64,000 nucleotides of DNA from Trileptium ribeirensis. Taxonomy: Eukaryota > Nematoda > Enoplea > Enoplida > Thoracostomopsidae. Numbering within the stretch: position 1 is the stretch's first letter; every line of letters starts with the position of its first letter. The DNA is taken from positions 36,411 to 100,410 of the forward strand of contig JASANE010000546.1 of the NCBI GenBank assembly GCA_030248225.1, read 5' to 3'. Below the pieces are notes generated by a model. It had not been told where the DNA came from and ran no database searches. It was given only the letters and a program-made list of their open reading frames with translations. Below are positions 54,438 through 64,000 of this stretch, piece after piece. A program made the position numbers and the translations under genes.

Positions 54438-55800
54438 GACCCCTAAAATTAAATGCTAAAACGTGTCCCTAAGACTCCTTGAACACCTAAAAACTGACAT
54501 ATTGACAGCCTTGCAAAAAGCGGTGGGAATAGATTTTTGCTCTACATGCTATACTTTTCCATATTTCAAACGAACGTATGTAGAAATATTTTTCAGCAAT
54601 AACAGTTTAGAAAACTCATACATAAATAAATCATGGATCTCGTTGAGCATGGTGGTTTCTGCTGAATGAGGGGCAACATTGGAGAAATGTTGTGAACATG
54701 CTGTGATTTGGAAAAACCCCTATTGCGGACAGTCCAGAAAAATTAAGCTACTGATATAAAATTGACATAAATTTTTTGTTAGATATCCATTTTTACTGTT
54801 ATAGGTATGTATATAGGTGCATGCTGTATTTAGGGCATCGGCTAAAGTATATATATTTGATTGTTATTTCTTTTGAGTGCTCTACGTTTACATGTTGATG
54901 AACATGTTAATACATTGGCGTTCCATCGCTTTGCGCCAGTGCGTTTCGAGATCTAGCCGTCCTAGTTAATACGTAAAACCGGTTGCTTAATTTTGAACGA
55001 ACTTCAATCATGTCGCCTTCGATTTTCATAAAGCCACATAATATTACCGATGACGCCGTCGTGCAACAACCCGTAGCGCTCCTTTGCACTAATTATCTCG
55101 CATGTGAGTGGCAACAGAGAATATTTTATGAAGTTATTCGCCAACTATGCGTCCGGGCTATTACAGCACTTGCGTTACTTTTATATACCGCAGATATTAT
55201 TTAACTACATAGTAGCCTGCAACAACTCCACAATACGAGGATGACTCAAATGCATTCAATCATGCAAAAATCCAAAAACTGACGTGGTGTTAATGGGTGG
55301 GCCAGCCCTAAAACTAGCTAAACCCCTGGAAGGATATAGTACAGCAACAGCGGCGATCAGATGGCAATAACATCGTACTCAGCGTGCTTGAAAACCTATA
55401 TAAGAATGTTTTGATGCTCGCATCGTGGAATAACGTGCCACAAAAGCAAAAATGGTGTTCTGTAAGAATAGGTCGGCACACCCTAAAACACCCCATATAC
55501 CCATGGAACATCATAGGTCTCCGAAAGTAATAAAGTTGTATTAAGTTAAGCATGCCCGAAATTCTAAATAAGGATTGCGTGACACTCGGACCACGCAATA
55601 ACATGTCAGGAAGGAAAAACGTTGTTATGTGAAAATGGGCCAATATAATTTATTTGGACCATAGCGGCCCGGAGAATCCCCTAACAGAAAGTAATGCACA
55701 ACAAAGTTGTAGCTGTTGAGCTGATTTTGGAAGATGATTTCGAAGCATCTATGTCGAGATACAGGTCGCGAAAGATAGATACCCGGAAGGCCTAATTTAA
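54438..55800. repeat. Repeat cluster in right arm (expanded version)
   Basis: Diverged units with words such as GCAATAACATGTCAG and AAAGTTGTATTAAG, spaced about 180-230 bp. No coding region is recognised. Confidence 0.5.
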
Positions 55801-56539
55801 AAAATGTGACCTTTGACTCAGACGAAGTGGTCGACGGGTTTAGCGTCTAATGAACGGGCACAAGTAGATTGAATTTCTGATCAAATAAAGAAATTTGCGG
55901 TGATCCATCCATCCATCTGGTGATGAGTTATGAAGTCCACAGACGGACAAAAAATTTTCGCGATTTTTGCCGTTAGCAACTAGCAACGCTATACTTGCAA
56001 CTTAGTGCATATTTCGCTGCTCTCCGCATTGGTACTGCAAATTTGCACGAAGAATTCATCCAGTGTACAATCTTTCTACAGTCTGGAGGGCATTTTTACG
56101 ACAACCCTTAGTTTTCTATAAACCCCATCATTTTTATAAAAAACCTACGTATTCCTTCCATCAAGCGTGAACCAAGATAATCTCTGGCCTCTATGTTTTC
56201 CAGGTAAGTAACATTCTATGATTAACCCGTTTTTGCCCGAGTTTTCTAAAATTTGAATTTTTGAATATTTGTTGTGATTTTCAAAACATTTGTGCTCAAG
56301 TTAAACTATATTAAATAGATTTTGAAACAAAATTTATTTTTTCGTGTGTTACAACGCCGTCCGAAAAATCGGACACTGGGCATGATGAGGCAATCTTGTT
56401 CAAATTATACAAATTCTATTTTAAGATTATTTCCGAAGCTTTATCAAAAGATCGTTCAGCCTAAACGACTCTAGCTTAAAATGAATAGTAAATAAACATA
56501 ATTCAATAGTATTGCCAGAACCTTTCTTTAGTTTGAACA

Positions 56540-57163
56540 TCAATTGTTTGTATGAAACGATTTGAAGCAGTTCACATGAAGTCCTACGGCGCATTTTTCA
56601 CATTTTTTCGTAGTCTTTCCATGACATTTCGCACATCGAATTTCAGTTGCATTGTCAATCATCCAGTGATCTATCCGGTCGAAGCGTACAGCATCTGTTA
56701 CACGTTTGCTGGCTGATTTTGAGCTCCGCGGTCTACCTCCAGAGTCAGGACGTTTTCCATACTTCCTCAAATAAGAAACGACGATGTATCGACGGAAGGC
56801 CAAATAGTCAAGCTTTGCAGAATCATCACTCACCATACGATGAAGTTGCCACGCATTGTGCACTGCAGTGTCCAACGCAAAGGCAAAGCACGCCCACCAC
56901 CATTTCTTAGATCGAATACCGACGCGATAATTGTTGATGTTTTGATCCATTCTATCCACACCGCCCATAAACGCATTGTACTGGGCAATGAGGTTTGGCT
57001 GCGAGACGCGAATTTTACTTTTTTCTGCTGACGACCAACGCGTTGCCTGTAGAACTGGTTGAACACTGTCGACAGTTGATATCATGTGCACAACTCTGTT
57101 GTCATTCCATGCTACCACCAAAACGCCCGTTGAATCGTCAAGTCGAGTATCCCATTGTCGCAA
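56540..57163 (-). pseudogene. piggyBac transposase, C-terminal part
   Basis: 207 open codons. Recognisable parts: STGVLVVAWNDNRVVHMIST (end of the catalytic core), QPNLIAQYNAFMGGVDRMDQ (late catalytic Asp region), WWWACFAFALDTAVHNAWQL, and a C-terminal Cys/His cluster CAKCHGKTTKKCEKCAVGLH typical of the piggyBac C-terminal zinc domain. The frame enters from an upstream part that lacks the first two catalytic Asp, so no active transposase is expected. It may be a non-autonomous element that kept part of the gene. Confidence 0.88.
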
Positions 57164-57678
57164 CCATATTTACGAGTCATTGTCTCAAGCAAAACTATCA
57201 CATCGTCGTCGAAAAACATTTCAAAAAGTTTCACTGGATCAACCTCCTCAGGAAATTCCGGTGTAGCTTTCGGTCCATCAACAGAAATTTGTAAATCACA
57301 CTTCTTCCATTGTCGTTTTTCAGGGTATGAGCCCGAATCTGCCACCTTGGCTTTGGTCTTTTCAGTTGACTGCCGCCGTTTTTTGGCAGATGGCACCTTA
57401 TTACAGTCTAGAGTATCATTGCCCTCACTGTCTTCATCTTCGAGTCCGTAGCACGTTATATCACTTTTTCTAGCGATCGTTACTACCGCTCGCGCTCTCA
57501 GTTGAGCCCCACGGAGATTGTTGTAACTGCCCCCTTTCGTTTTTGTTGTAAAATCAACGTTGCTTTCGGCACTGTCGCTTTAGGTGGTTCTATAGCAATA
57601 GTTGCAGAGTCGAAACTATCCCTTTCAATCTCTTCGTCAAGACTCTCCAACAGATCGAGCGCTTGCTGTGCAGTATAT
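57112..57678 (-). pseudogene. piggyBac transposase, N-terminal part, frameshifted
   Basis: An acceptor-like TTTTTATTCAG precedes 57678. The first block (57498-57678) is acidic and helical (QALDLLESLDEEIERDSFDS). A second block in another frame (57112-57396) has a basic segment (SAKKRRQSTEKTKAKV) and EVDPVKLFEMFFDDDVI, the start of the piggyBac dimerisation/insertion region. The frame shifts between 57396 and 57498. The large central deletion falls at about 57150. Confidence 0.75.
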
Positions 57679-58358
57679 CTGAATAAAAAATTAATTATAT
57701 ATATATTTAAGAAATTTAAAATGAATCGATTGTTTAACAACTTATGCAGAAAATTTAAAAATCTGAAAATTTTTGAATACAAATACAAGTTCAAGATCAT
57801 ATAAAAATCAGCAATTAACGGTATGAGTTACTGAATTAATTCAAAAATTTATAAGTTATATAAATCTATATATTATATATGTATCTTACAACAACCCAAT
57901 ATTTAGTTAGAATGTTATATCAGCCAAAACTCTAATCTGCTTTTTACAAAACACTAGTTGCGCAAATTGTCGTATTGTGCTCAGTGTCCGAAAAATCGGA
58001 CGGCAACATTTATTATGCTCACATTGAATCATTGGTCCGTATATGTAAGTTATTGGTGCACGTGCATTATAGACTATTAAGGGAATACAATTAACAGACT
58101 AAAATACACAATGACACATATGACAAAGTTACAAGAACTTACATTTTTCTGGCATCCATTCACCTCTACTCAGTCTTGAATGACGTCCACTATATTGACT
58201 ATTTTTAAAAATTCAACTAAAAAATTCAACAACATATATAGATAAACACCAAAGCTACAATCATGTAATATGCCGTGGCACAATTCTGTCTGAATGCCAC
58301 TCTACGTATGATAATTCATGGTGTCCGAAAAATCGGACACTGGGAAAAAACGGGTTAA

Positions 58359-61300
58359 AATTCCAGTAGTTGGGATTATGTTTTTGGTGTTGAAAATATA
58401 AGAATAAAAATGGAAAATCTATACAGATTTCATAGATTAAGAATTTCCTAACGGACAGACAATTTGTATTTTATTGTTCGAGTTATTGGCGATGATAATA
58501 ACAGCTTGTTTCTGATTAGCAACATTTATAACTAGTGCAACCAGATTTAGAAGCAAGACAGGAAATTCTGCCACGCCCCGCTCCACCACACGTGTTACTA
58601 GTAAACTAAATAAGCACTACAAACCCTGGTAGCCTGAGCTAAGACAAATACTGCATATATCACAGTATCGTTTTTGGAATGTAGTAGCTGATTTCCACAC
58701 TAAACTGATCATGATTACAAGCAGAACTGGATTAGTGTAGCAAACAACACGAAATTTGCAAAAAACATATTTCGAATACATCACCGACCTGTTACATAAT
58801 ACTCTCAGGAGTTTTAGAAATAGCTATAGTGCGATGATGCAAATCTTTGAAAACGTTTAACTAGATTTTTTGTTTCCAGCCTGAATTGATATTGGCTCTG
58901 ATACAATCAAATGTCTGAAGTCTGGCCTGAGCTCGCTATGCTGAGCCTTAGATTATTTACTCCGCAACTGCTGTTGTTTGTTACATCGCCGCTGTAAAAA
59001 GGTCATAGAAATAAGGCGACGATGGTATGTCAACGTCCAGTAAGTAAAAAAATTGTCCCATGAACGACGTCCGCGGCTTAAACAGTTTTGAACTTAATAT
59101 TACTCTTCGTTAGGTTTATGTAGCCATTAATGAACTTCAACTAGTCGCACGCATTACTGAGTAAATATTCTAAACTGCCCCGGTCTGATGCGCCCTATTT
59201 CCAACTCTAACAGAATGCTAAAACACCTGTATGGCAGGAAGTAACCGAAACTCCAGTTCCGAATCTGCAGTCAATTTTTGCCGGAATCGAAGTTCCGGTT
59301 TCAACACTTTTACACACATATACGCATGGTGAAATTTGCGATATTTTTTTCATTTTTTAGTCAAAATTATTTGAACAAACGAAACGATATGCTAACAATA
59401 TTGGTTTGGTGCTACTTTTACGAAATAAATATAAAAAAACAAAATATTTTACGTCTGTGTTTACTGTGATGACCTTATTAGCTTTTTGATTCCCAGCAAG
59501 CCTTTTATCGATTTCTTAAGAAATAAGCAGGTTATAAGGCAAAAGCAGGAAGTCTAAGACGATCAAACAAACATAACTCCTTAGTCCAAAATTATATGTC
59601 GAGTTGTGGAATATTTTCTAATGGTTCCCGTTTAAGAATCCTACAACAGACTACTACTGCCAATTGTGTCTTTGTCAATTAATTTCCATATGGTCGAGAT
59701 GGAAGATACAATATTTGAAGTAATATCAATATTGCTGAAAATTATCTAGAATCTACAAATCGTAATTCGCTGCTGGCTGGAAAACGGCAGCAAAAGCTGG
59801 GTTAACCTAGATTCATTACCTAATTCAGGTTCCAATTTGAGCTTCTGAGTAATTGTTAAAGGCACCTATTTACAAAAACAACGATGGCAGCAGATTAGAA
59901 GCCAACTTCACTACATATTAGTGACTTCTTGGCACTAGCGTAGAAAAGTGAGGGGCCTACTTGCTAAGGGGGCATGGAGAAGCGTCGAAATGGGGTTTTA
60001 CCACTGCAAAAACATCAGTCTTCACGACTATTTTTATTGGTTTGCGCATAAAACGTTGTCAGCAATTCCGATTGTCGCTTCCAATTATTGTTAATTACTT
60101 TTCTGACGCCCAAATGTTTGAACGTCCGTCTGTACTGTCACCGTTTGTAGTAAAAAGATTGTAACGACTTTGAATAAATGGCTGAAAAAACGAGATGGAA
60201 GTACATAAAATGATTACAGCTGACAAATCCGACTGCAATTGTCGTTTCTTTCTTAAAACGAATCAATGATACAAGGTCTTAATATCAAAAATTATTGAAA
60301 GCTATGATTATAATATCATAAATATAAGGCCCCGAAAGCAACGAAATAAAGTCCCCGAAATTGTAGATACAAAAAAAATAAACAAAAAAAAAATGTCGAC
60401 CAAAATTTTGCTCCAGCATGATTAGAGCTAAAATAATATATGTAGAATTAGCTAATCTAGTGGGACATCTCAAAACAATGTTGTGCTTTTGAAAAGGGGG
60501 AGTGGATCCACTTGAGTAGGCCTTAAATGAACCCTAAAACAACGCCTCCCCATTTCCTTTTGCGAACTTTTAAGATTTTCGTTTTTGACCACCGCAATTA
60601 TTGGCCAAAATTTGCTGAAATGTTGCCATATAATAATTACTACCAAATTCCCTCAATTTTAGTTAAAAAAATTTTGCCCAACTTTTGGCTATTTCTCCCA
60701 AAAAAAGCATGGGCTTAACCCTAGAACCACGGCCTCCATCCCTCGTTAGCGATCAGGTCTTACCTTGGATCATGAGACCCTCAGTAAAATTACGGCAATA
60801 AAATAAGTAAAGTTAGATAACAATAGTTCAAATTAAATCAGTACCAGCAGTCTAATTCATAAGGTTCACAGTGTAGAATAAATTACATTGCACATAAAAA
60901 TAATTGATGATAATGACCGAATAAAACTGGAACTACAACTAAAACAGCAGGACGTTACCTAACGTAATCAAGCGGATAGATACAATCCTATGACCACCAT
61001 GTACATTTACACTACATAAAAATAATTGAAACGGATTTGTTAGCAAACTGGCTGGCTTACTAAATATAAAACAGCGCAAACCACAATCTATCTATACTCT
61101 ATGGGACTATTAACATGTGCGGCGAGTCTGGAGGGGGGCTGGGGTTTTGGGGGTTGCATCCCCTTAGAAATCAAGATCCGGGGAGAAGAACTAAAGAAAC
61201 ACTATGCTCATCCCCCCTATTTTTAGGCATTGGTGCTGGAATTATTAATAGATAATTTAAAGCTGCGCTCACATGTTCAATAACTTTAAAAGATAACCTT

Positions 61301-61724
61301 AAATTTTGATCATAATTCAACTGTAACTGTTTTTTCTAATGGTAAAAATATAAGTAAACAGCGATGGTGTGGTTTTACAAAATTGAGAATCATTTGCGAT
61401 GCTGCGAAAGCGGAGAAATAAGCAGAGACGTCACGAAAAAAATATCTCATTTAATCCAAAACATCAACCAAACGACGACGAACATAGATTAAAATAAAAT
61501 TTTAGCCAGTTGTTGCGACAGTTGTTTATTTTGAAGTGGGAGCTGTTATCGAATTGCGATAATATACTGACTTTTTTGATTTCGACTACTATTTTGAGGT
61601 CAGGGTTTGATCATCGAAATTATTAAGACTAGAATATCTGCAGCGTTAGCAAGCCTTAAAATCTCTTTGAGAATTCTCTACATTTCGAAATGACGACCAC
61701 AATGTAACGGAAGATATGTCTGTT
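58359..61724. other. Non-coding part of right arm
   Basis: Inverted counterpart of 45463-48760. It holds the decayed hAT MITE end near 59225-59310 and the C/G-rich word cluster near 61130-61220. No gene seen. Confidence 0.5.
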
Positions 61725-61804
61725 AAAACGCAGCTGAGTGGCCAAGCGCGTTAGTCCCTTCAAACCAGCTCAGAAGGCGCATGTTCAAATTCGATCTGCA
61801 CCTG
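61725..61804 (+). repeat. tRNA-like sequence, right arm copy
   Basis: Inverted counterpart of 45383-45462; A-box-like GAGTGGCCAAGCGCG is kept, while the B-box-like part (TGTTCAAATTCGAT) has drifted. Confidence 0.45.
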
Positions 61805-62365
61805 AATTTTTACGTTTGGTTTCGTTTCTATTCCAAGGAACTTATAACACATAAAATCATTATGGGATTAGCACTAGACGAAAAAACTGCTATTAAGCCT
61901 CCCTATGTCGTTTATCTCTATATATGTGAATTGATAAATGATAAATTTATATGCCGAAGTCGAGATTATGTAGGTCACACTTACAAGTATTAGAGAACAG
62001 AACCATAGAATCATAGATCATAGTATAACCCGGCTTCAGGTTTAGCATATGACCCAAAATTAAGTCAAAACCAACCTGTAATAGACTTGGACAATCATAC
62101 AGGTCAATGCTTTTTAAGAATCAAAATGGGACGTCTTCAGGCAATTATAGAAACCACGATAACGATATACATTGCAACAAAATATTGTTTCTTTCTTATA
62201 ATACCGTTTCTTTAAAAAGAAACATTTCTTTGGAAAATCAGTACGTTCAGCACAAAATACAATATTCGGAAATTCCATACCCTTGTGAACAATGTTTTTC
62301 ACAGCGTCAACGTTCAGAGAACAAGCTTCAATTTACATGAATAGATTTCAACTTAGCGTTCTTTG

Positions 62366-62570
62366 TTACCTGACGTCAAACAATTTGTCGTTTTTGGTCA
62401 TCGCCACTGCGCGGAGAACCATGACACGACCATTAGCGGCAGTGTTGTTGCTGCTAATGTCGTATTCGTCAGGCTTTTGCAGCAGTACCTTTACGGTTTT
62501 TCCGTTTTTGCCCGACGCAGCACCATTTTTATCAAACTCTACTCCTTTGCTCGTCACAACTTCAACCTCC
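62366..62570 (-). pseudogene. Inverted copy of the NCAM-like tail exon, frameshifted
   Basis: The acceptor GGTTGCAG precedes 62570 and the first 50-odd codons match the left-arm exon (EVEVVTSKGVEFDKNG, KPDEYDISSNNTAANG). A 1-nt deletion after that (GGTCGTGTC against GGTAGCTATC in the left arm) changes the last 20 or so residues and removes the normal stop; the new frame runs to TAA at 62366, across the GTAACG donor-like site. Without the upstream exons on this strand it cannot be expressed as NCAM unless the orientation here is an assembly error. Confidence 0.75.
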
Positions 62571-64000
62571 CTGCAACCGAACATTTCTAACACTTCATGA
62601 CCATTACTGCTCCTACCGCAGCCACCAAAACGCAACGCCAATCTCTCGAGAGGTAACGTAACGTAAGCCACAAAGGCCGAACTTTGCAAGTCGCATAAGC
62701 TTTGAACTTCTGCTTCGGCATGACTGCCCCGTGTATATTTTGCCCCGAAAGGAGCGCCAAGGTATTTTTCAAAGCCAAGCTGAGAAAATCAGTTTCACTG
62801 GAAAGCCGTGAAAACTTGTGGGCTTTCAAATGACCAAGACATTGTGCTTACCTGCAGAGGTACAGGCGTAGTGACTAAAAATAATAATACGTTATATAAT
62901 GTTTTAAAGGAAATTAAATTTAAAGGAAATAGCCAAATTTTGCGATCGACACGAACCCACTCCTAAAAAAAGTTAAGCTGAAAATCGCCCGGGTAAAGCG
63001 TGTGCCATCGATACTTTTAATCAGGGGTGAAGTGAGGGTGAGGGTATGGACCTTAAAAGGTGATCAGTTAATTCCTGCAAGCAAGAAATAAAATACAAAA
63101 TCTTAAAATGTAAAATAGTTTTTTACGCCTCAGGAACTCTTCCTTTTCACAGCGGTATTTTAAATGCTGCACAAAAAATTCCGAATGGCAGAAAACAAAA
63201 TTTTTGAGCGCAAAATAATTTAATTTAGAACGAGGCGTAAGCTTATAGAGTAGGGGACGCATAAAAATTTGGTTGCTCCGGGACGCCACATACCATCGGT
63301 ACGCCACTGCTTTTAGTCACCCAAGCCCGCATCTGTGGAGCTTCAGGTCAATACTCCCAGAGAAACCAGTTTAAAATATAAAAATAATATATATCTAAAA
63401 CACGGTATTACTAACGGACACGACGATAGCGAACAAATCAAAGCTATGCTTCAAATGATGACGGCGATGGTCCACAAATTGCAGCGTAAAGATAAATCCG
63501 GAAGTTGCTGTTTCATGAAGTTGTAAAAATGAACCCTTATTCACATGACAGGAGTTCGGGCACAATATGATAGGTTTGCTCACAGTACCTCAAATTAGGC
63601 AATCAAAAAGTTTCTGTTTACTGGGTTGTTCAATTTTAAAGTTGATGAATTATTAAATATTAACGTCTTAAATAGAAAAATAATTTATTGCGCATATGAA
63701 CCAACGCATTGTCTGATAATTCCGAGTTTTTTAACAGGAAGCTGTCGCTGGTACCCCCTCTCCCCCGCTACACTTTCAATTACCCCCTCCCTCGACATTT
63801 TTTCAAATGAGTTTCTCAGAGAATTATTTGTCTACGAATAAATACAATTTGATTCAAGCGTAGTTTAAGATTAGTTTTGAAAATACACCGATATAATAAG
63901 GAAACGCCCCACGATTATATTATAATGGTGTTATGTATACTGGAGCGTGTATTTCTGCCTAAATTTTTTATCTCACTTAATGGAACAGCTAAAGATTAAG

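Larger units (their letters stand above)
56222..58358 (-). mobile_element. piggyBac-type element, internally deleted, right arm
   Basis: TTAA at 56222-56225 and 58355-58358. Ends CCCGTTTTTGCCC and, inverted, CCCGTTTTTTCCC. GTCCGAAAAATCGGAC palindromes lie near 56365, 57990 and 58325. It carries the transposase remains below on the minus strand. It occupies the same site as the left-arm copy. Confidence 0.9.
53605..64000 (-). repeat. Right arm of the giant inverted duplication
   Basis: Inverted partner of 43203-52606. It is about 1 kb longer, mainly through repeat expansion at 54.4-55.8 kb. The arm still matches at the window edge. Confidence 0.93.

Overview
The window is animal nuclear DNA, probably from an invertebrate. 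It is AT-rich, has large introns with GT/AG splice sites, and is full of LINE, hAT, piggyBac and foldback elements. Much of it has no gene. Three things dominate: an integrated Maverick/adintovirus-like (Polinton-class) DNA element on the minus strand (about 8.1-20.5 kb), the 3' half of an NCAM/Fasciclin II-type cell-adhesion gene on the plus strand (exons from 23.2 to 44.8 kb), and a giant inverted duplication with arms of about 9.4 and 10.4 kb (43.2-52.6 and 53.6-64.0 kb).

Region by region: 1-4.4 kb has no recognisable gene. 4.7-7.1 kb is a broken non-LTR retrotransposon (PHD-finger ORF1 and an APE-type endonuclease; no reverse transcriptase), cut off by a C/T-rich tract at 7.14-7.66 kb that may be an assembly artefact. 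7.9-8.6 kb carries two hammerhead-ribozyme-like cores. Read right to left, the element encodes: protein-primed type B DNA polymerase (one frameshift), integrase with chromodomain, FtsK/HerA-type packaging ATPase with a zinc finger, two small virion-type proteins, a NADAR-domain protein, a TATA-binding-protein-like protein, a penton-like candidate, a tiny Lys/Arg-rich protein, the major capsid (hexon) protein, a membrane protein and two small unknown ORFs.

The most interesting signal is a possible self-contained transcription programme in the element. It encodes its own two-repeat TBP-like factor. A motif read on the minus strand as TCTTAAA(A)AGG lies at a nearly fixed distance (31-36 nt, mostly 32-33) upstream of the ATG of seven genes. 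The polymerase gene and the NADAR-TBP gene pair instead have ordinary TATA boxes with initiator-like sites 28-32 nt downstream. This suggests an early class using host Pol II factors and a second class read from the element's own motif, perhaps through its TBP. It is an inference, but it can be tested.

The NCAM-type gene shows the last Ig domain, two FnIII domains, a transmembrane segment and the cytoplasmic tail, in exons whose splice phases all agree; earlier exons are not visible and may lie upstream of the window. Its final exon lies inside the left arm of the inverted duplication. The right-arm copy has a 1-nt deletion. Both arms carry the same internally deleted piggyBac element at the same place, so that insertion predates the duplication. 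Two divergent haplotypes joined head to head in assembly would look the same and cannot be excluded from sequence alone.
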